NCBI RefSeq assembly: GCF_934424005.1
Contig: NZ_CAKRXI010000006.1
Location: forward strand, 1 to 64,000
Direction of reading: 5' to 3'
Length of the DNA stretch: 64,000 bases
Source: an uncultured Blautia sp.
GTDB lineage: Bacteria > Bacillota > Clostridia > Lachnospirales > Lachnospiraceae
Every line of letters starts with the position of its first letter. Position 1 is the stretch's first letter. This document shows positions 1 through 8,447 of this stretch, in pieces. A program made the position numbers and the translations under genes. Below the pieces are notes generated by a model. It was not told where the DNA came from. It saw only the letters and a program-made list of their open reading frames with translations, and did not search any database.

Positions 1-12
1 TGGAAATAAATA

Positions 13-66
13 CCCAGTGTTAACTGGGAGAAAGGAAAAATCCAATTACCATCTAAGATAATTGGA
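13..66 (+). promoter_or_regulatory. Two small hairpins in the leader of the fumarase operon
   Basis: Positions 13-28 form a 6-bp stem (CCCAGT/ACTGGG) with a GTTA loop. Positions 41-66 form a 7-bp stem (TCCAATT/AATTGGA). The second hairpin ends 16 bases before the chosen fumarase start. They could be the end of an upstream terminator or a leader structure; the window begins here, so the promoter is not visible. Confidence 0.35.
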
Positions 67-82
67 TTATACGTGTAAGGAT

Positions 83-925
83 ATGCGTGAAATACAAGCA
101 TCAGTGATCACGGACACCATCGAGAGACTTTGTATCGAAGCCAATCAGGTGCTTCCGGACGACATCAAGAAATCTATCCAGGCCTGTCGTGCGAGCGAGG
201 ACGGACAGATTGCCTGTGGAATACTCGACAACATCATCGAGAACTACCAGATTGCAGAGAATGAACAGGTGCCGATCTGCCAGGATACCGGAATGGCATG
301 TGTGTTCCTGGAAATCGGACAGGACGTACATATTGCAGGCGGAGATCTCACCGAAGCAGTCAATGAAGGTGTTCGCAGAGGATACACCAACGGTTACCTC
401 CGCAAATCCGTTGTGAAGGATCCGGTCCGCAGAGGAAATACCGGAGACAACACTCCAGCTATGCTTTATACCGAGATCGTTCCGGGAGAAAACATCAAGA
501 TCACAGTCGGCCCCAAAGGCTTCGGAAGCGAAAACATGAGTGCTATCCGTATGTTTAAGCCATCTGCCGGAATTGAAGGAATCAAGGATTTTATCATCGA
601 GACTGTCGAGACAGCCGGACCGAATCCGTGTCCGCCGATGGTAGTCGGCGTGGGAATCGGAGGTACTTTTGACAAGGCTGCTTTGCTTGCGAAGAAAGCT
701 CTGATGCGTCCGGTAGATTCTGAAAATGAAGACCCGTACTATGCAGATCTTGAAAAAGAAATGCTCGAGAAGATCAATCAGCTTGGAATCGGTCCACAGG
801 GATTTGGCGGCAGAACGACTGCAATCGGGCTGAACATCGAAACGATGCCGACCCACATTGCCGGTATGCCATGTGCGATCAACATCAGCTGTCACGTAAC
901 ACGACACAAAACGGAGGTGATCTAA
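83..925 (+). CDS. Fumarate hydratase class I, alpha subunit
   Basis: N-terminal (catalytic, Fe-S binding) subunit of a two-subunit class I fumarase/tartrate dehydratase, converting fumarate and malate in the cytosol. The 280-residue length matches the family alpha subunit. The N-terminus MREIQ...LCIEAN and the segments CQDTGM and GGTFDKAA are typical; the conserved Cys of CQDTGM is an expected cluster ligand. ATG at 83 was chosen over an in-frame TTG at 62 because GTAAGG lies just upstream and homologues begin at this point. It is translationally linked to the beta subunit, whose ribosome site GGAGGTGATCTA overlaps this gene's stop. The family also contains L-tartrate dehydratase, but the nearby isocitrate dehydrogenase makes a TCA-type role more likely (inference). 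Confidence 0.93.
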   Translation: MREIQASVITDTIERLCIEANQVLPDDIKKSIQACRASEDGQIACGILDNIIENYQIAENEQVPICQDTGMACVFLEIGQDVHIAGGDLTEAVNEGVRRGYTNGYLRKSVVKDPVRRGNTGDNTPAMLYTEIVPGENIKITVGPKGFGSENMSAIRMFKPSAGIEGIKDFIIETVETAGPNPCPPMVVGVGIGGTFDKAALLAKKALMRPVDSENEDPYYADLEKEMLEKINQLGIGPQGFGGRTTAIGLNIETMPTHIAGMPCAINISCHVTRHKTEVI

Positions 926-926
926 G

Positions 927-1493
927 ATGGAACGTCATATTACATTACCACTTACCGAAGAACTTGCGAAGACACTCCATGCAGGGGATACCGTTTATCT
1001 GACAGGAACAATCTATACCTCCCGTGATGCCGGTCACAAGAGAATGTGCGAAGCACTTGCCAGAGGAGAAGAACTTCCGTTTGATCCAAAAGATGCCACG
1101 ATCTATTATGTGGGACCGACCCCGGCGAAACCAGGACAGGTCATCGGTTCTGCAGGACCGACCACCAGTGGCCGTATGGATGCCTATGCACCGACGATGA
1201 TGTCCGTAGGTGCCCGTGGTATGATCGGCAAAGGTGCCCGTCTTCCGGAAGTCGTAGAGGCTATGAAAAAATACAGTGGTGTTTATTTTGGAGCAATTGG
1301 CGGGGCAGGTGCCCTTCTTGCAAAGTGTATCAAAAAAGCAGAACTTGTTGCTTATGAAGATCTCCAGTCCGAGGCACTCCGCAGACTTTATGTAGAAGAA
1401 ATGCCGCTGGTGGTCATTATTGACTGTGAAGGTAACAACCTTTATGAGCAGGGAAGAGAAGCCTATCTCAAAGAGCATAATAAAAAATCATAA
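927..1493 (+). CDS. Fumarate hydratase class I, beta subunit
   Basis: C-terminal subunit of class I fumarase, 188 residues, the usual length. The segments YYVGPTPAKPGQVIGSAGPT and GAIGGAGALLAKCI are characteristic of the family. The start is one base after the alpha stop and is preceded by a near-perfect GGAGGTGAT ribosome site lying in the alpha coding end, so the two subunits are co-translated and should form the alpha/beta complex. A strong hairpin follows immediately. Confidence 0.93.
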   Translation: MERHITLPLTEELAKTLHAGDTVYLTGTIYTSRDAGHKRMCEALARGEELPFDPKDATIYYVGPTPAKPGQVIGSAGPTTSGRMDAYAPTMMSVGARGMIGKGARLPEVVEAMKKYSGVYFGAIGGAGALLAKCIKKAELVAYEDLQSEALRRLYVEEMPLVVIIDCEGNNLYEQGREAYLKEHNKKS

Positions 1494-1495
1494 CC

Positions 1496-1562
1496 AAAGC
1501 CCCCGGGACATATATTATAACAATACATGGGATTGTGTGAATATATGCAAGGGGGCTTTTTT
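1496..1562 (+). terminator. Long nested hairpin terminator of the fumarase operon, overlapping the spoIVA ribosome site
   Basis: The 9-bp arms AAAGCCCCC (1496-1504) and GGGGGCTTT (1551-1559) are perfectly complementary and followed by T residues. Inside lie a second 8-bp stem (1509-1516 with 1540-1547) and a 5-bp stem (1520-1524 with 1532-1536), giving one long nested structure. The spoIVA Shine-Dalgarno AAGGGGG (1549-1555) is mostly inside the 3' arm. Confidence 0.75.
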
Positions 1563-1565
1563 TAT

Positions 1566-3035
1566 ATGGAAAATTTTCAGGTTTACCGGGATATTCAGGC
1601 ACGTACCGGCGGTGACATATACATAGGCGTTGTTGGCCCAGTCCGTACAGGAAAATCCACATTTATCCGGAGATTTATGGAGCTGGTGGCACTGCCGGAT
1701 ATGGAACCGGCAAAACAGGCGGAAGTGCGTGATCAGCTCCCTTTAAGCGGTTCTGGGAAGCTCATCACTACCGTAGAACCCAAATTTATCCCAAAAGAAG
1801 CAGTGAATGTAAATTTAGGTGATGACCAGAAAGTGCGGATCCGTCTGATCGACTGTGTGGGATTCCTTGTAAAAGATGCCAGCGGCCACATTGAAGACGG
1901 AAGAGAACGCATGGTAAAAACTCCATGGTTTGAAAAAGCGATTCCTTTTCATGAGGCAGCAGAGACTGGCACGCGTAAAGTCATTCAGGAACATGCAACA
2001 ATCGGTCTTGTAGTTACGACAGACGGAAGCTTCGGGGAGCTTCCAAGAGAAAATTTCACTGATGCAGAGGCACTGACCGTCAACCTTCTGAAAAAACAGG
2101 GCAAACCATTTCTGATTCTTGTAAACTCTCAGATGCCATACAAAGAAGAAACGCAGGAGCTTGTCAGAAACCTGCAGAATAAATATGGTGTAACGACTAT
2201 GGCAGCCAACTGCGAGCAGCTGCGAAAAGAAGATGTCACCAGAATCCTTTCCAATATACTGTATGAATTTCCGGTAAGTGAGATTCAGTTCTTCGTACCG
2301 AAATGGGTGGAAATGCTGCCGAACGATCATGAACTGAAATTGAAGCTGCTGGAGCAGATACGTGAACAGATGAAAAAATTACTTCATATTAAAAATATTA
2401 CCCGGGAATCTGTTCAGCTGACAGCTCCTTTTGTGCAGGATATCCTTCTGGAGGATGTCAGCCTGTCCAGCGGAAAAGTGCGCATACGAATTCAGATAAA
2501 GGACGAATATTATTATCGTATTTTGAGCGAAATGAGTGGCATCCAGATGGAAACAGAATATGACCTGATCCATACGATGAAAGAGTTGGCGGCGATGAAA
2601 GAACAATATGTCAAAGTGCAGGCGGCGTTGGAGTCTGTGAGAGAAAGCGGCTACGGCGTGGTGGTGCCGGAACTTGGCGAGATCCAGATTGAGGAACCGT
2701 CCGTCATACGGCAGGGCAGCAAGTACGGTGTCCGGATAAAATCCAAGAGCCCTTCCATCCACATGATCAAAGCCAACATAGAAACAGAAATTGCTCCGAT
2801 CGTGGGAACTGAGCAGCAGGCAAAGGATCTGATCCAGTATATCGGTGAAAGCGGACAGCGCGGCGAAAGCATCTGGGAAACAAACATCTTTGGAAAGTCC
2901 ATAGAACAGCTGGTGCAGGATGGTATCCGAAGCAAGCTGACTTCCATCGGAGAAGAGAGCCAGTCCAAACTGCAGGACACCATGCAGAAAATCGTCAACG
3001 ACAGCAAAGGCGGCATGGTGTGCATTATCATATGA
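1566..3035 (+). CDS. spoIVA: Stage IV sporulation protein A
   Basis: Morphogenetic ATPase that polymerises on the forespore surface and anchors the spore coat. The product is 489 residues, close to Bacillus SpoIVA. Walker A GPVRTGKS is at residues 24-31, followed by the family's conserved N-terminal stretch (ELVALPDMEPAKQAEVRDQL), and the C-terminus ends GGMVCIII as in SpoIVA. ATG at 1566 was chosen over an upstream in-frame ATG at 1527 because AAGGGGG precedes it and homologues start MENFQVYRDI. The gene is monocistronic, with its own terminator. It shows that the organism forms endospores or descends from a spore former. Confidence 0.95.
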   Translation: MENFQVYRDIQARTGGDIYIGVVGPVRTGKSTFIRRFMELVALPDMEPAKQAEVRDQLPLSGSGKLITTVEPKFIPKEAVNVNLGDDQKVRIRLIDCVGFLVKDASGHIEDGRERMVKTPWFEKAIPFHEAAETGTRKVIQEHATIGLVVTTDGSFGELPRENFTDAEALTVNLLKKQGKPFLILVNSQMPYKEETQELVRNLQNKYGVTTMAANCEQLRKEDVTRILSNILYEFPVSEIQFFVPKWVEMLPNDHELKLKLLEQIREQMKKLLHIKNITRESVQLTAPFVQDILLEDVSLSSGKVRIRIQIKDEYYYRILSEMSGIQMETEYDLIHTMKELAAMKEQYVKVQAALESVRESGYGVVVPELGEIQIEEPSVIRQGSKYGVRIKSKSPSIHMIKANIETEIAPIVGTEQQAKDLIQYIGESGQRGESIWETNIFGKSIEQLVQDGIRSKLTSIGEESQSKLQDTMQKIVNDSKGGMVCIII

Positions 3036-3060
3036 GGGGGGAGTTTTCCCCCTTATTTTT
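3035..3060 (+). terminator. Rho-independent terminator after spoIVA
   Basis: A GGGGG/CCCCC stem with a short GAGTTTT loop is followed by TTATTTTT. It overlaps the last base of the stop codon. Confidence 0.75.
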
Positions 3061-3065
3061 GCATC

Positions 3066-3123
3066 GGGGGGGGGTAAAACAGAGTCTGAGGGGGTTTACA
3101 GAAATATGTTTATGTGATAGAAT
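3066..3123 (+). promoter_or_regulatory. Sigma-A type promoter with an upstream G9 tract
   Basis: TTTACA (3095-3100), a 17-base spacer and TAGAAT (3118-3123) form a good vegetative promoter for the epimerase gene starting at 3156. A run of nine G (3066-3074) lies 20 bases upstream of the -35. Homopolymer tracts of this length can vary by slippage. Confidence 0.65.
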
Positions 3124-3155
3124 GCAAATGTTTATAAAACAGACGGGGGAAGAAA

Positions 3156-5255
3156 ATGAGCAACAGCGTAAGAAAAAGAAAACCAATCGAACATTGGAAA
3201 ATTATCGCATTTTATCTGATCATCTACGACATTGTCGCAATCAACTTTTCGTATTTTTTTGGCCTCTTACTGAGATTTGATCTGGCCTATTCCAGCATAC
3301 CAGAGAATTATTTAAGTGCATTCCTGATGTTTGCGCCTTTTTATACGGCATTTTCACTGATCGTATTTTATGTGGCACATATGTATAACAGCGTATGGCG
3401 CTTCGCCAGCTTTACCGAGTTGAACCGCATTTTTGTGGCAACTGTGGTCACAACAGTATTTCAGGTAGTCGGGATTACGACATTTTATGAGCGAATGCCC
3501 GGTTCCTATTATATCGTAGGATGCATTTCACAGTTTATCCTGACCGTGGCGGTCCGTTTTATGTATCGTTATATCACACTGGAGCGTGCCAAACGCGAAA
3601 AGGATGCGATGGCAACGCACAGAACCATGATCATTGGTGCCGGTGCAGCAGGGCAGATGATCCTGAGGGAACTGAAAACATCCGTCAAGGCAACTGCGAA
3701 GCCATGCTGTGTGATCGATGACAACCCGAATAAATGGGGACGTCTGACAGAAGGAGTTCCGATCGTCGGCGGACGTGACAGCATCATGGCAAACGTCGAG
3801 AAATACAACATTGACCAGATCCTTTTTGCAATCCCTACCGCACGGGTGGAGGACAGAAGAGATATCCTCAATATCTGTAAGGAAACAAAATGTGAACTCA
3901 AGACTTTGCCGGGAGTATTCCAGCTGGCAAACGGACAGGTTTCCTTAAGCAAGATGAAAGCAGTAGCAGTCGAGGATCTGCTTGGAAGAGATCCAATCAA
4001 AGTAAACATGGAAGAGATCTTCCAGTACATTAAAGGAAAAACAATCCTTGTTACCGGCGGTGGTGGCTCTATCGGAAGTGAGCTTTGCCGACAGATCGCA
4101 GGTCATGAACCGAAACAGCTGATCATTTTTGATATCTATGAGAATAATGCATACGATATTGAACAGGAACTGAGACGTAAGTACAAAAACCTCAACCTTG
4201 TTGTTTTGATCGGATCTGTCAGAGACAGCCGAAGAATCAATATGGTGTTCGAGAAATACAAGCCGGAAATCGTATATCATGCAGCAGCACACAAACATGT
4301 GCCGCTTATGGAGACAAGCCCGAACGAGTCCATCAAGAACAATGTGATCGGTACATACAAAACAGCGTATGCGGCACTGAAGCATGGTGCATCAAGATTT
4401 ATCCTGATCAGTACGGATAAGGCAGTAAATCCGACCAACATCATGGGCGCAAGCAAACGTCTCTGCGAAATGGTCATCCAGAGTATGGATGCAGTCAGCA
4501 AGGCAGGCAGAATGGATGTCCTTCCACTTCTTCATGCGCACATGGATAAATACTTCGAGGATCAGATTCCGGGAGACAGGACAACGGCGGTCATGAAGAG
4601 CCGGCCGGAAGAACGTTCTAGCGTACATATCGAGAGCGTCAAGAACAAAGACCGACAGGGTACACAGTTTGTGGCAGTTCGATTCGGAAATGTTCTTGGA
4701 AGCAACGGATCTGTTATTCCACTCTTTAAGAAACAGATCGAAGCGGGCGGCCCGGTGACAGTTACACATCCGGATATCGTGAGATACTTCATGACGATCC
4801 CGGAGGCAGTCAGCCTGGTACTTCAGGCAGGAACCTATGCCTGGGGCGGCGAGATCTTTGTTCTGGATATGGGTGAACCGGTCAAGATCGACAGTCTTGC
4901 AAGAAACCTGATCAAACTTTCCGGATATGAACCGGATGTGGAAATTCCAATTGTTTATTCAGGATTACGTCCTGGAGAGAAGCTTTACGAAGAGAAACTG
5001 ATGGCAGAAGAGGGAATGAAGAAAACCGACAATGATCTGATCCATATCGGCAAACCAATTCCGTTTGATATCAGTAAATTCCTCGGACAGCTGACAGAAC
5101 TGGCACAGGCAAGTTACGAAAACAGTCCTCACATCGTTGAGATGGTAGAAGAAATCGTACCGACTTTCCATCCGGTAGGAAATAAGCCGACCGGCAATGA
5201 AAATATGTCTGTGGAAGAATTCCAGAGAGAAATTCACGAAACAGAACACAGGTAA
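3156..5255 (+). CDS. Membrane nucleoside-diphosphate-sugar epimerase/dehydratase (FlaA1/CapD family)
   Basis: A 699-residue enzyme that modifies a UDP-sugar (typically UDP-GlcNAc 4,6-dehydration/5-epimerisation) for surface glycan synthesis. About four membrane helices occupy residues 15-140. A first Rossmann domain follows with GAGAAGQ (161-167), then the catalytic SDR domain with TGGGGSIGSE (300-309), HAAAHKHVPLME and STDKAVNPTNIMGASKR. The start has AGACGGGGGAAG upstream. It is the first gene of the polysaccharide region. Unusual: an insertion of about 55 residues (roughly 446-502, charged, unlike the family core) sits between the catalytic helix and the conserved FVAVRFGNVLGSNGSVIP segment. 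The exact sugar product cannot be read from sequence. Confidence 0.9.
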   Translation: MSNSVRKRKPIEHWKIIAFYLIIYDIVAINFSYFFGLLLRFDLAYSSIPENYLSAFLMFAPFYTAFSLIVFYVAHMYNSVWRFASFTELNRIFVATVVTTVFQVVGITTFYERMPGSYYIVGCISQFILTVAVRFMYRYITLERAKREKDAMATHRTMIIGAGAAGQMILRELKTSVKATAKPCCVIDDNPNKWGRLTEGVPIVGGRDSIMANVEKYNIDQILFAIPTARVEDRRDILNICKETKCELKTLPGVFQLANGQVSLSKMKAVAVEDLLGRDPIKVNMEEIFQYIKGKTILVTGGGGSIGSELCRQIAGHEPKQLIIFDIYENNAYDIEQELRRKYKNLNLVVLIGSVRDSRRINMVFEKYKPEIVYHAAAHKHVPLMETSPNESIKNNVIGTYKTAYAALKHGASRFILISTDKAVNPTNIMGASKRLCEMVIQSMDAVSKAGRMDVLPLLHAHMDKYFEDQIPGDRTTAVMKSRPEERSSVHIESVKNKDRQGTQFVAVRFGNVLGSNGSVIPLFKKQIEAGGPVTVTHPDIVRYFMTIPEAVSLVLQAGTYAWGGEIFVLDMGEPVKIDSLARNLIKLSGYEPDVEIPIVYSGLRPGEKLYEEKLMAEEGMKKTDNDLIHIGKPIPFDISKFLGQLTELAQASYENSPHIVEMVEEIVPTFHPVGNKPTGNENMSVEEFQREIHETEHR

Positions 5256-5266
5256 ATAATATGCAG

Positions 5267-5304
5267 CAAATTTAAGATCTGAAAGCATTCAGATTTTAAA
5301 TTTG
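5267..5304 (+). terminator. AT-rich hairpin after the epimerase gene
   Basis: The perfect 9-bp stem CAAATTTAA/TTAAATTTG (5267-5275, 5296-5304) encloses a second stem ATCTGA/TCAGAT. There is no clear T-run, so it could be a weak terminator or an mRNA 3' end. Confidence 0.5.
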
Positions 5305-5341
5305 TTACATATTAGATAAGTTATAAATATAAGGATAGAAT

Positions 5342-5581
5342 ATGAAAAAGGAATTTTTCTTCAACAGAAAAGAGAAAAATTTACAGATGGATTCTGAGCA
5401 GAATTCGTTCGAGAGATGCGTACTCTGTGGTGCCGTTACTGACGTACCGGTGCAGATGCCGGTCAGTGAACGGAAACGTTATATTCCGGGAGCCGGACAG
5501 CTGTGCAGAGACTGCTGCAGGGAACTGTATGGCAGCGATGATCTCGGAACTACAGCAGAATCCGAAATCTGTAAAATATAG
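5342..5581 (+). CDS. Small Cys-rich putative zinc-binding protein
   Basis: A 79-residue protein of unknown function with CVLCG (residues 29-33) and CRDCC near residue 58, a spacing that suggests a four-cysteine zinc knuckle. There is no signal peptide or membrane helix. It begins with AAGGA seven bases upstream of ATG and ends 25 bases before the sugar transferase, so it is probably co-transcribed. The reading frame is clean and Cys pairs are unlikely by chance, but it is short and not recognised; it could bind nucleic acid or a partner protein. Confidence 0.6.
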   Translation: MKKEFFFNRKEKNLQMDSEQNSFERCVLCGAVTDVPVQMPVSERKRYIPGAGQLCRDCCRELYGSDDLGTTAESEICKI

Positions 5582-5606
5582 AAAGATTTTTGTAAGGGGG
5601 AAGCGT

Positions 5607-7061
5607 ATGTATAAGAAATCACCACAGGGGTGGCTGAAACACTGGGATTTTATCCTTCTGGATATTTTCTGCCTTCAGCTTGCCTTTGTAGTTGCATACT
5701 TAGTACGACAGGGGTTGGAAAACCCGTACAGTGATCAGGTCTACCGCACAGTCGCATTTGTATTTATGCTGTGTCAGATCGTGGTCATGTTTCTGGGACA
5801 GTCCTATCAGGATATCCTGAAACGAGGCTATTACATAGAATTTACCAAGACAGCCAAGCATGTATTGATGGTCATGCTGCTGTCTGTCCTGTATCTCTTT
5901 GCAACACAACAGGCAGTCAGCTATTCCAGATTAACGTTGTTCTATACCGCATTTTTATATTTATGCTTTGACTACGTTGGCAGGGTATGGCACAAAGAAT
6001 ATGTCCTGAAAAAGAATGCGACAAAAAAGAAAGAAAAGTCTATGGTCGTTGTGGTAAGCCTCGCCGAAGCAAAAGAGACGATTGAAAAAATCCTGAGTGC
6101 TCCGATCCAGGACTTTTCCATCAATGGGATCGCGCTCATTGATGATAATCCGGGAGTAAAAGAAATCGCAGGCATACCGGTTGTCGGAAATATGGACACG
6201 ATCAGTGAATATCTCTGCCATGAATGGGTTGACGAAGTCTTTGTCAAGATCAGCGAGACAGAACCATATCCACAGAAGCTGATCGATGAGATCATCACCA
6301 TGGGACTGACCGTACATCTCAGCCTGGGTGAAATGGAAAAATCACTCAGCGGAAAGAATTTTATAGAAAAAATCGGCGGCTATTCGGTAATCACATCCAG
6401 TATCAATACCGCATCACCGAAACAGCTGCTCTACAAGAGACTGATGGATATTGCCGGAGGAATTGTCGGCTGCCTGCTTACCGTGATCCTGATCGTTGTC
6501 ATAGGACCGATGATCTATATCAAATCTCCGGGACCGATTTTCTTCTCACAGGTGCGCATCGGTAAGAACGGAAAGAAATTCAAAATTTATAAATTCCGCA
6601 GCATGTATATGGATGCCGAAGAGAGAAAAGCAGAACTGATGAGCCAGAACAAGATGGAAGGCCTGATGTTCAAGATGGACTACGATCCGCGAATCATCGG
6701 CAGCGAGAAGAAAGATAAAAACGGCAATCCAAAAGGAATCGGAAACTTTATCCGTAAGACATCACTGGATGAGTTCCCGCAGTTCTGGAATGTCCTGAAA
6801 GGCGATATGAGCCTGGTGGGAACCAGACCACCGACAGTTGATGAATGGGAAAAGTATGAACTTCACCACAGAAGCCGTATGTCGATCAAACCGGGAATCA
6901 CCGGAATGTGGCAGGCGAGCGGCAGGAGTGATATTACAGATTTTGAGGAAGTTGTGAAGCTGGATACTCCTGACTTCCTGAAAACACTGGAAGAGGGCTT
7001 TAAAGAGTTCTTTGAAAAAGAAGTTCCGGCGAATCCTCTGAAAGCAGAATGCACAAGGTGA
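5607..7061 (+). CDS. Chimeric undecaprenyl-phosphate sugar phosphotransferase with foreign C-terminus
   Basis: The first 450 or so residues are a priming glycosyltransferase of the WbaP/EpsL type, which transfers sugar-1-phosphate to undecaprenyl phosphate at the membrane. It has four N-terminal membrane helices, a CoA-binding-like middle domain, then the catalytic domain with [20 protein letters not shown] and [20 protein letters not shown]. It is closely similar to the product starting at 28972, but after FEEVVKLD the final 30 or so residues are missing and replaced by TPDFLKTLEEGFKEFFEKEV and a few more. This tail resembles an internal segment of Lachnospiraceae NDP-sugar nucleotidyltransferases, so an in-frame deletion fused two genes. 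ATG at 5607 was chosen for AAGGGGG upstream and agreement with the paralogue. Loss of the C-terminal helices may inactivate it (inference). Confidence 0.85.
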   Translation: MYKKSPQGWLKHWDFILLDIFCLQLAFVVAYLVRQGLENPYSDQVYRTVAFVFMLCQIVVMFLGQSYQDILKRGYYIEFTKTAKHVLMVMLLSVLYLFATQQAVSYSRLTLFYTAFLYLCFDYVGRVWHKEYVLKKNATKKKEKSMVVVVSLAEAKETIEKILSAPIQDFSINGIALIDDNPGVKEIAGIPVVGNMDTISEYLCHEWVDEVFVKISETEPYPQKLIDEIITMGLTVHLSLGEMEKSLSGKNFIEKIGGYSVITSSINTASPKQLLYKRLMDIAGGIVGCLLTVILIVVIGPMIYIKSPGPIFFSQVRIGKNGKKFKIYKFRSMYMDAEERKAELMSQNKMEGLMFKMDYDPRIIGSEKKDKNGNPKGIGNFIRKTSLDEFPQFWNVLKGDMSLVGTRPPTVDEWEKYELHHRSRMSIKPGITGMWQASGRSDITDFEEVVKLDTPDFLKTLEEGFKEFFEKEVPANPLKAECTR

Positions 7062-7212
7062 AGCTGCTGGACGTGAAGATGGACTTAGAGCAGGACGTCT
7101 GGCAGAAATAAAAAACACAGAACGTGAAAAGAAGCGTGCTGATATGGCGCAGAGCCGGATTAAGGAATTAGAGGCAGAGCTGAAAAAGTATAGGGAAAAA
7201 CCTACTGCATAA
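7051..7212 (+). pseudogene. 3' remnant of an Rpn/PD-(D/E)XK transposase-like gene (copy A)
   Basis: The frame beginning GCA CAA GGT at 7051 encodes the charged coiled-coil tail (GRLAEIKNTEREKKRADMAQ and onward) of the gene seen more completely at 8802-9637. It has no start or nuclease domain. Bases 7093-7184 are identical to 9518-9609. Its 5' edge abuts the nucleotidyltransferase fragment at the end of the chimeric transferase. Confidence 0.8.
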
Positions 7213-7243
7213 GATTGGTTGTAACAACACAGATAGCCACGGG

Positions 7244-8416
7244 AAACATAATGGATTAAATATTATTGGTTCGACTACGGATAAAGAAAAATGGAATCAA
7301 ATAATACTTCCGCATGATAAAATTGATACGTTTATTTCAGCACATACTCCAACAGAGAGGTATGAAGAATGGATGAAAAGTGCACCAGAGTTGGAGGTAG
7401 AACGTGAAAATTTTATAGAATCATATAAAATATTAAGAGATAAAGAAGTATCTTTGGAAAAAGTGAAAGAAGAAATAAAAGAACTAAAAAAAGAATTGAA
7501 TAAAATAGAAAAGTCAAAAGTGGCAGTTATCCAACTAGGTAAATTATGTGAAGAATATAATACACTGGTAAAATCGGAAGATAGTTTGCTTTTTAATGAA
7601 ACAAATAGTAGTTTAGAAATATACAATAATCTACTTAATAAAATAGCAAAAAGAATACGATATATTAAGAATGAGATATTGACTTCGTACGATTTAAAAT
7701 TAGAACAAGGAAACAGTATCAGAAATGGCAAAATTAGAGATGAAGTACAATTAGAATTGTTATATGAAATGAAGGAAGAAAACGGTGCAAGAACATACTT
7801 TGAAAAATATACGGCGATATGTAAGAAGATAGAAAATCAAAATAGAAATTTGGAAAATAAAGTATTACAAATTCAGAAAGTAAAGAAAAGTTATGAAAGT
7901 GAAAAAAATAATTTGGAAATTAAATTGAAAGATTATTTCAGCCAGACAATTATGAATGAAATATATCAAAAAATTGATCCACATGAAATTATGAAAAATG
8001 TTACATATCATTTAAATTTTAATGAAAAAGATGAGCCACAATTATTTATTGAAGTATGTGAGGGAGAAGAATCTAGTAAAAAGTTTTATAGACCGGAAAC
8101 CTACTTTAGTACAGCACAACTTAACACAGTTGCATTTAGCTCTTTCTTCGGAAGAGCGTTATCAACTAATAGTTTACCTATAAAAACAATTTGTATTGAT
8201 GACCCAATAGGACATTTTGATGATATGAATATTTTGGGATTTACGGATATGGTTCGTTGCATTTTAGAAAAACAGGATTGTCAGATTATTATGTCTACAC
8301 ATGAGGAAAAAGTATATCAAATTATGAAAAGAAAATTAGATCCTAATTTTTATAACACATTATTTATTCAATTAGATAATAGTGAAAAAGTTGTGTGGGA
8401 CAAAGCAAACTGTTGA
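7244..8416 (+). pseudogene. N-terminally truncated SMC/Rad50-like ABC ATPase
   Basis: The reading frame is open from within the copy A remnant, and recognisable protein starts near 7250, well before the first ATG (7373). It encodes a long charged coiled coil, then a C-terminal ABC-ATPase half: a signature-like segment (YFSTAQLNTVAFSSFFG), Walker B with D-loop (TICIDDPIGHFDDMN) and a switch histidine (IIMSTHEE). The N-terminal Walker A half is absent, so the protein cannot be a working ATPase alone. It was probably a defence or DNA-repair SMC-like ATPase cut by the rearrangement that brought in the Rpn remnant. It is markedly more AT-rich than the flanking genes. Confidence 0.7.
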
Positions 8417-8447
8417 TAGAAAATTTGCATCTGAGGGGGGAACTTTC

